Positions 33,848 through 41,339 of a stretch of DNA of 54,623 bases are shown in pieces. Made by a program: the position numbers and the translations under genes. A model generated the notes under the pieces. It saw only the letters and a list, made by a program, of their open reading frames with translations, was not told the origin of the DNA and did not search any database. Numbering within the stretch: the stretch's first letter is position 1; each line of letters starts with the position of its first letter. Origin of the DNA: Acidobacteriota bacterium (GTDB lineage Bacteria; Acidobacteriota; Terriglobia; Bryobacterales; Bryobacteraceae); assembly GCA_016871015.1 (NCBI GenBank), contig VFZX01000007.1:1-54623 (forward strand), given 5' to 3'.

Positions 33848-35031
33848 TACATGGACCTCCGGCTAACGACCTCGCCGTCAATCACGACACCGGTCACGTG
33901 GCTGGTGTATTCAAGCGGATCGCCGTCGAACAGCGCCAGGTCCGCGTCCTTGCCCGGCTCCAGAGTGCCGACCCGCGCGTCGATCCCAAGCATCCGCGCA
34001 GCGCCAATCGTCAGCGCCCGCAACGCTGGTTCACTGCCCAGCCCATTGGCCGCCGCCACTCCGGCTTCGAACAACACGACCCGCGTTTTTGGTACGTAAC
34101 TCTCAAATCCGCTCTGCATCGCGAAGGGGATCCCCACTTTGGCCAGCATAGCAGCCGTTTCGCGGCTCAGATTCTCAGCCTCGCCGGACGTGCGCTGCAT
34201 CGTGGGATGAACAATCACCGGAAATCCGGACGCCTTCACCGCGTCAAGCACCTGGTGGACCTCAGCGGCGCCGTCGAGCACGATCCGGATGTTAAACTCC
34301 CGCGCGATCCGGATAGCGGTGATAATGTCGTGCGCGCGATGCGCCGTGACCAACAGGGGCTTCTCGCGCGCGATCACGCGTCCCAGCGCTTCCAGGCGGA
34401 GATTGCGCTCCTTGTCCTTCCTGGTGTCGCGCACATATTCTTGCGCCTTCACCAGCTCGGCACGCAACAACGCGACGGCCTTCGCCCGCGTCCCCGGGGA
34501 CTTGCCCGGCTCCGCCTTGGCGCCGTCACCTAACGTGACCGCGATCATCGCCTCCGGGACCAGAACTCCCTGTCCAGTGCCCCTGGCCGCGGTCTTGACG
34601 ATCATGGTCTGACCGGAGATCAGTGCGCCGGGGCCGTGGCCCGTGTGCAGCGTCGTCATACCCAGATCGCGAAGGAACTCGACCAGGTGCTCGCGCGGGT
34701 TGTACCCATCCACCGCGCGCAGCTCAGGTTGAATCGCAGTGGTCCGGTCGAGTTGTTCCTGGTCGTGCGGTTGATTGAGGTAGCCCGTGAAACCCGCAAC
34801 GGTATGCGCGTCGATCAAGCCAGGCGTCACCACCGCGGCGTTGAGCGTGCTGTATCCGGTCGGAAGCGCGACTTGCGCGGCGGGGCCAACGCGCTCGATC
34901 TTTCCGTCGCGGATCAACACCACGCCGTTTCGGATCGGAGGCCCGGCCATGGTGTGGACCAAATCGCCCCGGACAGCCAACTGTGCCAGCGCTGCCAATG
35001 GCGCGAGCATTGCCAGTGTATACCGTATCAT
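33847..35031 (-). CDS. Exported amidohydrolase with altered HxH motif
   Basis: A 394-aa secreted protein of the imidazolonepropionase-like amidohydrolase superfamily, with a signal peptide (MIRYTLAMLAPLAALAQ). It is a clear paralog of the next gene upstream (shared VTPGLIDAHT, TTLHTGHGPGALISGQTM, GTRAKAVALLRAELVKAQEY, GTLEPGKDADLALFDGDPLEYTSHV). The metal HxH is HTV (His76, Val78), and the Asp of the HTDDG motif of the paralog is replaced in MQSGFES. LVTAHRAHD keeps other histidines. Activity may be lost or changed. Overlaps: 4 nt with the upstream gene, 1 nt with the downstream helical-repeat gene. Confidence 0.85.
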   Translation of the reverse strand: MIRYTLAMLAPLAALAQLAVRGDLVHTMAGPPIRNGVVLIRDGKIERVGPAAQVALPTGYSTLNAAVVTPGLIDAHTVAGFTGYLNQPHDQEQLDRTTAIQPELRAVDGYNPREHLVEFLRDLGMTTLHTGHGPGALISGQTMIVKTAARGTGQGVLVPEAMIAVTLGDGAKAEPGKSPGTRAKAVALLRAELVKAQEYVRDTRKDKERNLRLEALGRVIAREKPLLVTAHRAHDIITAIRIAREFNIRIVLDGAAEVHQVLDAVKASGFPVIVHPTMQRTSGEAENLSRETAAMLAKVGIPFAMQSGFESYVPKTRVVLFEAGVAAANGLGSEPALRALTIGAARMLGIDARVGTLEPGKDADLALFDGDPLEYTSHVTGVVIDGEVVSRRSM

Positions 35032-36314
35032 TGGCCCTCCGAGTCTTCATCCACATGCACAGCGGAGTCACCCGATCCAGCACCCCAGCCACCGGTCTGA
35101 TGCAGCTTGTCCTTCGGATCGGCGCGGTCAAACACCTTCTTTCCCTCCACCCAGGTCTCGAGGACATGTGTGTAGACGCTCAAGGGATCACCGGACAGGA
35201 TCACCAGGTCTGCATCCTTGCCTGGCTCCAGCGAACCGACGCGGCGGTCGAGCTCCAGCATGATGGCGCCCGCCATGGTCAGGCCGTGGATCGCACGCTC
35301 CCGGGGCATTCCGGCACGTACGGCGAGAGCGGCCGAACGCAAAAAGAGCCGTGAGTCGGTGACGCCGTCGTCGGTGTGGAATCCGACCAGGACACCGGCC
35401 CGGTCGAGGACTGCTCCGGTCGCCCACTGCACGTCCTTGGCCTCGATCTTGCCGCCCGGCGAGTCCAGCAGGATGATCGAGCACGGGACCTTCGCGGCGG
35501 CGATCTCACTGGCCACCGCCCATCCGTCGCTGACGTGCTGGAGGACCATCTTGAACCCGAACTCCTTTTGAATTCGCAGCGCAGTGAGGATGTCGTCATG
35601 GCGGTGCGTGTGGAAGTGCACGGTCCGCTTCCCGTCGAGCACGTCGACGAGCCCTTCCATGCGCAGGTCGCGCGGGGGCTTCTTGTCCGCCTCGGCGCGC
35701 GCGGCCTTGTCCTTGTATTCGCGGGCCTTGATCAGTTGCTCCCGGACCAGCGCCGCCGCCTTGGCGCGCGTACCCGGGCGCGGGGGAGCTCCGCGCGGAT
35801 TGGTTCCGTTAGCCATTTTCATGCCCCCGGCGATGTTCCCGGATGCGTCGCGGATCATCAGGTCGTCGATCACTTTTCCGTCGCGCAGCTTCACGTACAG
35901 AGTCTGACCGCTGTTCAGGAGTCCGGAGCCGGGCATGATGTTGACGGTCGTGATCCCACCGGAGAGTGCCTTCTTGAAACGCGTGTCGCGGACATTGATC
36001 GAATCGAGCGCCCGCGCGTCGGGATGAATCGAAGCGCTCGAGTCGCCGCCGTCGACGCCCCCGATGTGGCTATGGGTGTCCACCAGGCCAGGCAGGATCA
36101 CCTTCCCGGAAACGTCGCGCCGCTCGGCATTTGCCGGAATGCGGACAGCCGGCGTGGCGCCTGCCGCGGTGATCTTGCCGCCCTCGACCACCACGGTCCC
36201 ATTGGCGATTTCAGGTCCGCTGACAGGAATCAGACGGGCGCCGGTAAAGGCGATGGGCCGATCCTGAGCCAGGCACCCGGCTGCCGCCAGCAGGGGCAGC
36301 ACAAACTTCCACAT
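35028..36314 (-). CDS. Exported amidohydrolase (imidazolonepropionase-like)
   Basis: A 428-aa secreted metal-dependent amidohydrolase. The ATG at 36314 is preferred over that at 36320 because TACAAT ends 7 nt before it; it gives the signal peptide MWKFVLPLLAAAGCLAQ. The HxH motif is intact (His81, His83 in LVDTHSHIGG), as are HFHTHRHDD and the catalytic-Asp region FHTDDGVTD, so it should be active on an amide or cyclic substrate, perhaps a dipeptide. GTRAKAAALVREQLIKAREY forms a helical insert shared with its downstream paralog. First gene of the operon that runs into the Hsp70 cassette. Confidence 0.88.
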   Translation of the reverse strand: MWKFVLPLLAAAGCLAQDRPIAFTGARLIPVSGPEIANGTVVVEGGKITAAGATPAVRIPANAERRDVSGKVILPGLVDTHSHIGGVDGGDSSASIHPDARALDSINVRDTRFKKALSGGITTVNIMPGSGLLNSGQTLYVKLRDGKVIDDLMIRDASGNIAGGMKMANGTNPRGAPPRPGTRAKAAALVREQLIKAREYKDKAARAEADKKPPRDLRMEGLVDVLDGKRTVHFHTHRHDDILTALRIQKEFGFKMVLQHVSDGWAVASEIAAAKVPCSIILLDSPGGKIEAKDVQWATGAVLDRAGVLVGFHTDDGVTDSRLFLRSAALAVRAGMPRERAIHGLTMAGAIMLELDRRVGSLEPGKDADLVILSGDPLSVYTHVLETWVEGKKVFDRADPKDKLHQTGGWGAGSGDSAVHVDEDSEGQ

Positions 36315-36321
36315 CAGCATG

Positions 36322-36327
36322 ATTGTA
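36322..36327 (-). promoter_or_regulatory. -10-like hexamer TACAAT heading the amidohydrolase/Hsp70 operon
   Basis: TACAAT (minus strand) ends 7 nt before the ATG at 36314. CTGACA (36348-36343, minus strand) 15 bp further upstream is a possible -35. It overlaps the divergent + strand promoter. Confidence 0.45.
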
Positions 36328-36351
36328 GCCGACGACGGACCGTGTCAGAAT
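36323..36351 (+). promoter_or_regulatory. Promoter TTGTAG-17-CAGAAT for the metallophosphoesterase operon
   Basis: A -35-like TTGTAG (36323-36328) and -10-like CAGAAT (36346-36351) are 17 bp apart; the latter ends 6 nt before the ATG at 36358. The -35 coincides with the -10 of the divergent operon. Confidence 0.45.
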
Positions 36352-36357
36352 GTCTGC

Positions 36358-37266
36358 ATGCGTTCTGATCGGAACAACCGCCGCTTGGTCGGCATGCTGG
36401 TAGTCCTTTTGTTCGGAGGCGTCATCGCCACGCGCGCTGTCACCGAGCCGAAAAACGATTTCAGATTTTCCATCATCGGCGACCGCACCGGCGGAGCCCA
36501 GCCGGAGATCTTCGGCCGCGTATGGCGCGAAGTCGACATGCTCCATCCGGACTTCATTGTCAACGTCGGAGACACAATCCAGGGCGGCAGGGACGAGACC
36601 GCGCAAAACGAGTGGCTTGAGCTGCGGCCCATCTGGGAACGCTACAGCCACTATCCCCTCTATTTCACGCCTGGCAACCACGACGTCTTCTCCGACACCT
36701 CGCGTGCTGTTTACGAGAAGGAAACCAAGCGTCCCAGCTTCTACAGCTTCAACTGGGAGGATGCGCATTTCACGATTCTCGACAACAGCCGGACCAGCGA
36801 CCTGAGTGAAGAGCAGCTCGAATTTCTCAAGAAGGATCTCGAACAGCACAAAGACAAAAATCCGAAGTTCGTACTGTTCCACAAACCCTACTGGATTCCT
36901 CTGTTGATGCTCGGCAACACCGAGTTCCCGCTTCACAAGATCGCCAAGCAGTACGGCGTGCAGCACATCATCAGCGGCCACGGACACCAGTTCGTGCGCA
37001 TTGTCCGGGACGGCATCGCCTACATGGAAGTCGGCAGCTCCGGAGGAACCATGCAGCGGGCTCTTGAGCAGGGTCATGGGATGAAAGAGGGCCGCTTCTA
37101 CCACCATGTCTGGGGCCGCGTACAGGGCTCGAAAGTCACATTCACCGTCAAGGAGATTGACGGGACTAAAGGCGCCGGGCGCATGTTCCGCGCCGAGGAC
37201 TGGGACGAAAAAGGACCGAAGTTCGACACCGGCGATCCCGCCACGACAGAAAAGCCGCGGACCTGA
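36358..37266 (+). CDS. Calcineurin-like metallophosphoesterase, membrane-anchored or secreted
   Basis: A 302-aa protein with an N-terminal hydrophobic segment (about 10-27, LVGMLVVLLFGGVIATRA), then a dinuclear metallophosphoesterase domain. Metal motifs in order: GDRTGG, VGDTIQGG (GDx), PGNHDVF (GNHD), LFHKPYW (His) and SGHGHQF (GHxH). All ligands appear present. It probably acts outside the cytoplasm on phosphoesters. The ATG at 36358 is chosen by its signal-anchor and the CAGAAT element 6 nt upstream. It is followed 3 nt later by an APC permease. Confidence 0.88.
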   Translation: MRSDRNNRRLVGMLVVLLFGGVIATRAVTEPKNDFRFSIIGDRTGGAQPEIFGRVWREVDMLHPDFIVNVGDTIQGGRDETAQNEWLELRPIWERYSHYPLYFTPGNHDVFSDTSRAVYEKETKRPSFYSFNWEDAHFTILDNSRTSDLSEEQLEFLKKDLEQHKDKNPKFVLFHKPYWIPLLMLGNTEFPLHKIAKQYGVQHIISGHGHQFVRIVRDGIAYMEVGSSGGTMQRALEQGHGMKEGRFYHHVWGRVQGSKVTFTVKEIDGTKGAGRMFRAEDWDEKGPKFDTGDPATTEKPRT

Positions 37267-37269
37267 GGC

Positions 37270-38595
37270 TTGTCCGCCGCCAAGCAGAGCCTGGTCCGCG
37301 GACTCGGTCTCCTCGAAGCCACCGCGCTCAACATGAGCAACATGGTGGGGATTGGTCCGTTCCTCACCATTCCGCTGATCATCGCTTCGATGAATGGACC
37401 CCAGTGCATGATCGGATGGGCGCTGGGAACGGTGCTGGCCGTGTGCGACGGGCTGGTGTGGGCGGAACTCTCGGCGGCAATGCCAGGGGCCGGCGGCACG
37501 TACCTGTACTTGCGTGAGGCGTTTGCCAAGACGCGCGTGGGGCGGCTGCTGCCGTTCCTGTTCGTCTGGCAGTTCATCTTCAGCGGACCGTTGGAGATCG
37601 CCTCGGGCTACATCGGATTCGCGCAGTACGTCTCTTACTTCTGGCGGTCGATGAGCGTTTGGGAGGGGCGGCTGGTCGCCGCTGGCGCCGCGGCGCTGGT
37701 GACGTTCCTGCTGTTCCGGCAGATCCGCTCGGTGGGCCGTGTCACGCTGGTGCTCTGGGCGGGGATGCTGGTGACGGTGATAGCGATGACCGGCACCGGA
37801 CTCGCGAAGTTCAATCCAACACTTGCGTTCGACTTTCCCTCGAACGCGTTTGAGCTGTCGCGCGGATTCTTCCTCGGGCTGGGCGGCGCGATGCTGATCG
37901 CGATGTACGACTTTCTCGGCTACTACGACGTCTGCCTGGTGGCGGGAGAAGTCCGGCAGCCGGAACGCAACATTCCCCGCGCGATCCTGATCTCGGTGGC
38001 TGCCGTGGCAGCGATCTACTCGATCATGAACCTGACGATCATGGGGGTGGTGCCGTGGCGCGAAGCGATGCAATCGAAGTTCATCGCGGCCGAGTTCATG
38101 GAACGGGCGGCCGGGCCTTGGGCCGCTTCGGCCATCACTGTGCTGATCCTGTGGACGAGCCTGGCGTCCTGCTTCGCACTCACGCTGGGTTCGAGCCGCA
38201 TTCCCTACGCCGCGGCGCTCGACGGCTATTTTTTCCGGCCGTTCGCCAAGCTGCATCCCGTTGGGCGCTTTCCTACGGTCTCGCTGCTGGTGATCAGCGG
38301 ACTGGCGGTGGCCGCGAGCGTCCTGCCCCTGGACGCCGTGCTCCCCGCGCTGATGGCGGCCCGCATCCTGGTGCAGTTCGTCGCGCAGATCGGCGCTGTC
38401 TACTGGATCCGTACGCACCGTTCTGACATCGAGCGGCCCTTCCGCATGTGGCTCTATCCTGTGCCGGCCATTGTGGCATTCGTGGGTTGGTGCTACGTGT
38501 TCGCCACCTCGGGCTGGCTCTACGCCGGCTACGGACTGCTAACACTTACCGCCGGACTTGCAGCCTTCGCAATCTGGCGTAGAATCGATTCATGA
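37270..38595 (+). CDS. APC-superfamily amino acid permease
   Basis: A 441-aa integral membrane protein with about 12 hydrophobic helices. The first helix carries the APC signature NMSNMVGIGPFLTIPL with the unwound G-x-G motif, and WAELSAAMPGAGGTYLYLREAF is the classic helix 2-3 segment. The gene begins with TTG only 3 nt after the phosphoesterase stop, so it is translated from the same message. Probably imports an amino acid or amine by proton symport; substrate is not predictable. It overlaps the next gene by 4 nt. Confidence 0.9.
   Translation: MSAAKQSLVRGLGLLEATALNMSNMVGIGPFLTIPLIIASMNGPQCMIGWALGTVLAVCDGLVWAELSAAMPGAGGTYLYLREAFAKTRVGRLLPFLFVWQFIFSGPLEIASGYIGFAQYVSYFWRSMSVWEGRLVAAGAAALVTFLLFRQIRSVGRVTLVLWAGMLVTVIAMTGTGLAKFNPTLAFDFPSNAFELSRGFFLGLGGAMLIAMYDFLGYYDVCLVAGEVRQPERNIPRAILISVAAVAAIYSIMNLTIMGVVPWREAMQSKFIAAEFMERAAGPWAASAITVLILWTSLASCFALTLGSSRIPYAAALDGYFFRPFAKLHPVGRFPTVSLLVISGLAVAASVLPLDAVLPALMAARILVQFVAQIGAVYWIRTHRSDIERPFRMWLYPVPAIVAFVGWCYVFATSGWLYAGYGLLTLTAGLAAFAIWRRIDS
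38580..38585 (+). promoter_or_regulatory. -10-like hexamer TAGAAT before the TIM-barrel gene
   Basis: TAGAAT lies exactly 6 nt before the ATG at 38592, inside the permease 3' end. TTGCAG (38558-38563), 16 bp upstream, is a plausible -35. Confidence 0.45.
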
Positions 38596-39527
38596 CCCGC
38601 CGCACCTTTGTTCAGACCGGCGCCGCTGCCGCTCCCGCTTTCGCCGCCGCGAAGCTCCCCGATACCAAGCTCCCGGTGTGCGCGTTTTCCAAGCACTTCC
38701 AATGGTTGAGCGTTCCGGAGGCGTGCCAGTTGGCCGCGTCGATCGGGTACGACGCGATCGACTACACGGTCCGCGCCGGTGGACACGTGCTGCCGGAGCG
38801 CGCCGCAGATGATCTGCCGAAGGCCGTCGAGGTTGCGCACGCCGCTGGACTCGCCACACCGATGGTCACCGCCGGAATCGTGAACGTGAAGACGCCGCAC
38901 GCCGAGCAGGTGGTGCGGACCCTGTCAAAGCTTGGCATCAAGCGCTACCGTTGGGGCGGATTCCGCTATGACACGGCTAAACCCGTGCCGCAACAGATCG
39001 ACGAGTTCCGGGCAATGTCTCAGGATCTCGCGGCGTTGAACAAGCAGTACGGGGTTTGCGCGATGTATCACACGCACTCCGGCGCCGGACAGTTCGGTGC
39101 GTCGATGTGGGACATCTGGCTGACCTTGCGCGACCTGGACAATTCAGCCGTGGGTGTCAATCTGGACATCGGCCACGCAACGGTTGAAGGCGGCCTCGGC
39201 GGCTGGATCAACACGACGCGGGTGATGGCGCCGATGCTGCGTGGCATCGCGTTCAAGGATTTCCGCTGGGAAAAAAGCGCGAAGGGAAAATGGGCGGCCC
39301 GTTGGTGTGCGCTCGGACAGGGGATGGTGAACTTTGCGGAGTTCCTCAAGATGGTCAAGGCGCAAGGGTACGAGGGTCCGCTGCAACTGCACATGGAGTA
39401 TGACGAGCTGGGCGGCGCCGACAGCGGGAAGACGAAGATGTCCATCAGTAAGGACGAGTTCGTGCGGCTATGCAAGCACGACCTGGAGACGTTCCGGTCG
39501 ATGTTGAGGGCCGCCGGGATGGCTTGA
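38592..39527 (+). CDS. Exported sugar phosphate isomerase/epimerase-like TIM-barrel protein
   Basis: A 311-aa protein of the AP-endonuclease-2/xylose-isomerase-like TIM-barrel family. A Tat-like leader (MTRRTFVQTGAAAAPAFAAA) precedes the barrel. Metal-binding candidates include CAMYHTHSG, GVNLDIGHA (Asp, His) and LQLHMEYDE near the C-terminus. Such exported proteins are common in Acidobacteria and Planctomycetes and are presumed to isomerise or epimerise sugars. It overlaps the permease by 4 nt but also has its own -10-like element. Its end faces the PQQ-propeller gene 7 nt away. Confidence 0.85.
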   Translation: MTRRTFVQTGAAAAPAFAAAKLPDTKLPVCAFSKHFQWLSVPEACQLAASIGYDAIDYTVRAGGHVLPERAADDLPKAVEVAHAAGLATPMVTAGIVNVKTPHAEQVVRTLSKLGIKRYRWGGFRYDTAKPVPQQIDEFRAMSQDLAALNKQYGVCAMYHTHSGAGQFGASMWDIWLTLRDLDNSAVGVNLDIGHATVEGGLGGWINTTRVMAPMLRGIAFKDFRWEKSAKGKWAARWCALGQGMVNFAEFLKMVKAQGYEGPLQLHMEYDELGGADSGKTKMSISKDEFVRLCKHDLETFRSMLRAAGMA

Positions 39528-39534
39528 CGGCGCG

Positions 39535-40716
39535 CTACCTCTTGATGTCGTAGGCGTGGAGGTTATCCTGATCCCGCAGGTACAGCCTCCCGTTCGCAAC
39601 CACCGGGTATGACCAGGCGGGACGCTCACCCTTCTCGATCGAGAAGCGCGATTTCTCGCGATAGCCCTCGGGCGAAGGTTCCACCAGCGCCGCGGTTCCA
39701 TTCTCGCCAAACAGGTACAGCATCCCCTCGGCCCAGATCAACGATCCCTTCCCAACGGAGCGGTCCTTCCACGCGACTTCGCCCGACGCCCACTTCATCG
39801 ACGTGAGCACCGCGCTCGAAAAACCGTACAGGTGCTCGCCTAACAGGATCGAGCTTGCGTGATGGTTCTTCATTTCCTGATTGAAGTAGACTTCGTTCGC
39901 TCCACTGCCATCCACCTTGAGCAACGCGCATCCGGTGCCATAGTCGCTCGAATAGAAAACCTGGCCGTTGTGATAAACCGGCGTCGCGACATTGGCCGTC
40001 CGGTTGATGATCTTCGAATACCGCCACAACAGTTCGCCGTTGTCCGCCCGCAGTCCAAGCGCCGCGCGTGCTGTCATCGTCATGATCTGACGGACACCGC
40101 CCACCTGCACCACGATCGCCGACGAGTAGTGAGCCGGATCACTCTGCGTCTTCCAAATCACCTTGCCGGTGTTCTTGTTGAGCGCCACCACCGATGCTCC
40201 GCTGCCTCCTGGGGCGACGATCAGCCTGTCGCCGTCAATCAGCGGTGACTCGCTATAGCCCCAGTGAGGAACGCTGCCACCGAACTCCTTGGTCACATCC
40301 ACTTGCCACAACTTCTTGCCGGTGGCGGCATCGAGACTCGCCAGGTTCCCCGCCGCCGAGAACGCCCAGAGCCGGTTTCCTTCCACTGTCGGCATGCTGC
40401 GCGGACCGTCGCCCCGGCGCTCGGAGAATCCACCGCCGTTGTCGAACCGCCAAAGCTCCTTCCCCGTCTTCTCGTCCAGAGCCACGACGAACTGGTTGCC
40501 GCTTTGTCCCTGAGTGAAGATCCGCCCGCCGGCAACCGTCATCGACGAGTAGCCCTGGCCGAGACCGGTTGCAGTCCAGACCTTCTTTGGACCCTCCGCC
40601 GGCCACTGCTTCAGCAAGCCGGTCTCCGCCGATTTGCCATCCCGGTTCGGACCCCGCCATTGCGGCCAATCCGCGGCGAACGCGGCGCACGCCACCAAGA
40701 GCATCGATTTTTTCAT
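39535..40716 (-). CDS. Secreted PQQ-type beta-propeller protein
   Basis: A 393-aa protein with a signal peptide (MKKSMLLVACAAFAADWPQWRGPNRDG), then PQQ-like propeller repeats with recurrent V-A-L-[DN]-x-x-T-G-K-x-[LV]-W motifs (VVALDEKTGKELWRF, LASLDAATGKKLWQV, VVALNKNTGKVIWKT). WPQWRGPNRDG is the start of the PQQ/BamB-like proteins common in Planctomycetes and Acidobacteria. It lacks dehydrogenase cofactor features, so it is probably a structural or binding propeller. The start is 6 nt after the stop of the upstream small gene. Confidence 0.88.
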   Translation of the reverse strand: MKKSMLLVACAAFAADWPQWRGPNRDGKSAETGLLKQWPAEGPKKVWTATGLGQGYSSMTVAGGRIFTQGQSGNQFVVALDEKTGKELWRFDNGGGFSERRGDGPRSMPTVEGNRLWAFSAAGNLASLDAATGKKLWQVDVTKEFGGSVPHWGYSESPLIDGDRLIVAPGGSGASVVALNKNTGKVIWKTQSDPAHYSSAIVVQVGGVRQIMTMTARAALGLRADNGELLWRYSKIINRTANVATPVYHNGQVFYSSDYGTGCALLKVDGSGANEVYFNQEMKNHHASSILLGEHLYGFSSAVLTSMKWASGEVAWKDRSVGKGSLIWAEGMLYLFGENGTAALVEPSPEGYREKSRFSIEKGERPAWSYPVVANGRLYLRDQDNLHAYDIKR

Positions 40717-40722
40717 GTGCCC

Positions 40723-41226
40723 CTACTTCTTGCGAACCGACTTGAGCAATTGATCGAATGCCGGCTGCGCCAGCCCGATCGTCTTCTGTGGCCCTGTGAG
40801 CTTGATGAACACGGTGCCTTCCGGCGCTTCAACAATCGCGGCGATCATCCGGTAGCCCGGCTTTTTCACCCGCGGACCCATCGGAGGCCCACCCAGGAAG
40901 ACGCCCGAGTGATCGATCGTGGTTACTGGCAGGCCGTTGATTTGCTGCTTCTTGGGAGTGGGAGGCGCCACGCCCGGCTCGAACTGTCCAATCCACCGCT
41001 TGATGTTGGCTTCGATCGAGCCGCCCTGGCCCGGGCCGAAGTAGTAAAACCCGCACTCCCCGTCCTCCGGCTCTCCGGGCTGCTTCGTAATCAGGTAGTT
41101 GGCGGCACGCATCGGCTTTGGGTCATCCTGCCAGCCCTGCGGCCTCGCCCATTCAATTCCAGCGACCGATTCCGCCCATGCGGAAAGGGCTAGTCCGATA
41201 CCGGCAATCACGGCGCTCAGCTTCAT
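40723..41226 (-). CDS. Small secreted protein of unknown function
   Basis: A 167-aa protein. The ATG at 41226 gives a signal peptide (MKLSAVIAGIGLALSAWAES) and lies 6 nt after TATACT; the frame is open further upstream. The mature part has conserved-looking features (GIEWARPQGW, MRAANYLI, ECGFYYFGPGQGGSIEANIKRWIGQF, a central KKQQINGLPVTTIDHSG) that recur in uncharacterised secreted proteins. The final KLTGPQKTIGLAQPAFDQLLKSV resembles lipid- or PsbP-like folds, but I cannot assign a function. It heads a two-gene unit with the propeller protein. Confidence 0.7.
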   Translation of the reverse strand: MKLSAVIAGIGLALSAWAESVAGIEWARPQGWQDDPKPMRAANYLITKQPGEPEDGECGFYYFGPGQGGSIEANIKRWIGQFEPGVAPPTPKKQQINGLPVTTIDHSGVFLGGPPMGPRVKKPGYRMIAAIVEAPEGTVFIKLTGPQKTIGLAQPAFDQLLKSVRKK

Positions 41227-41232
41227 CCCAAC

Positions 41233-41238
41233 AGTATA
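41233..41238 (-). promoter_or_regulatory. -10-like hexamer TATACT
   Basis: TATACT (minus strand) lies exactly 6 nt before the ATG at 41226. AAGACA (41261-41256, minus strand), 17 bp upstream, could be its -35 and overlaps the presumed leu promoter. Confidence 0.5.
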
Positions 41239-41259
41239 ACCGGTGGCTATCCTATTGTC

Positions 41260-41289
41260 TTGAATAATACTCAATGTAAAAAGTATAAA
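41260..41289 (+). promoter_or_regulatory. Presumed leu operon promoter TTGAAT-18-TATAAA
   Basis: TTGAAT (41260-41265) and TATAAA (41284-41289) are 18 bp apart in the most AT-rich stretch here. The leader to leuA would be about 45 nt, too short for a T-box or leucine attenuator. Confidence 0.5.
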
Positions 41290-41325
41290 TTTGCGAAATC
41301 TCTACTTCTGGGCGAGAATCAACCT

Positions 41326-41331
41326 AGGAGG
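41326..41331 (+). promoter_or_regulatory. leuA Shine-Dalgarno AGGAGG
   Basis: A perfect AGGAGG stands 8 nt before the leuA ATG at 41340, unlike most unit-heading genes in the window, which lack one. Confidence 0.7.
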
Positions 41332-41339
41332 TTCCACCG

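Noticed and set aside
36211-38418. Long open frame (735 codons) antisense to the phosphoesterase and permease
   Set aside because: Composition is Arg/His/Gln-rich with no family features; the + strand frames hold clear metallophosphoesterase and APC motifs. It is a GC-rich shadow frame.
41227-41339. Possible leucine riboswitch, T-box or attenuator upstream of leuA
   Set aside because: The leader after the presumed promoter is only about 45 nt, with no Leu-codon run, T-box sequence or terminator hairpin.
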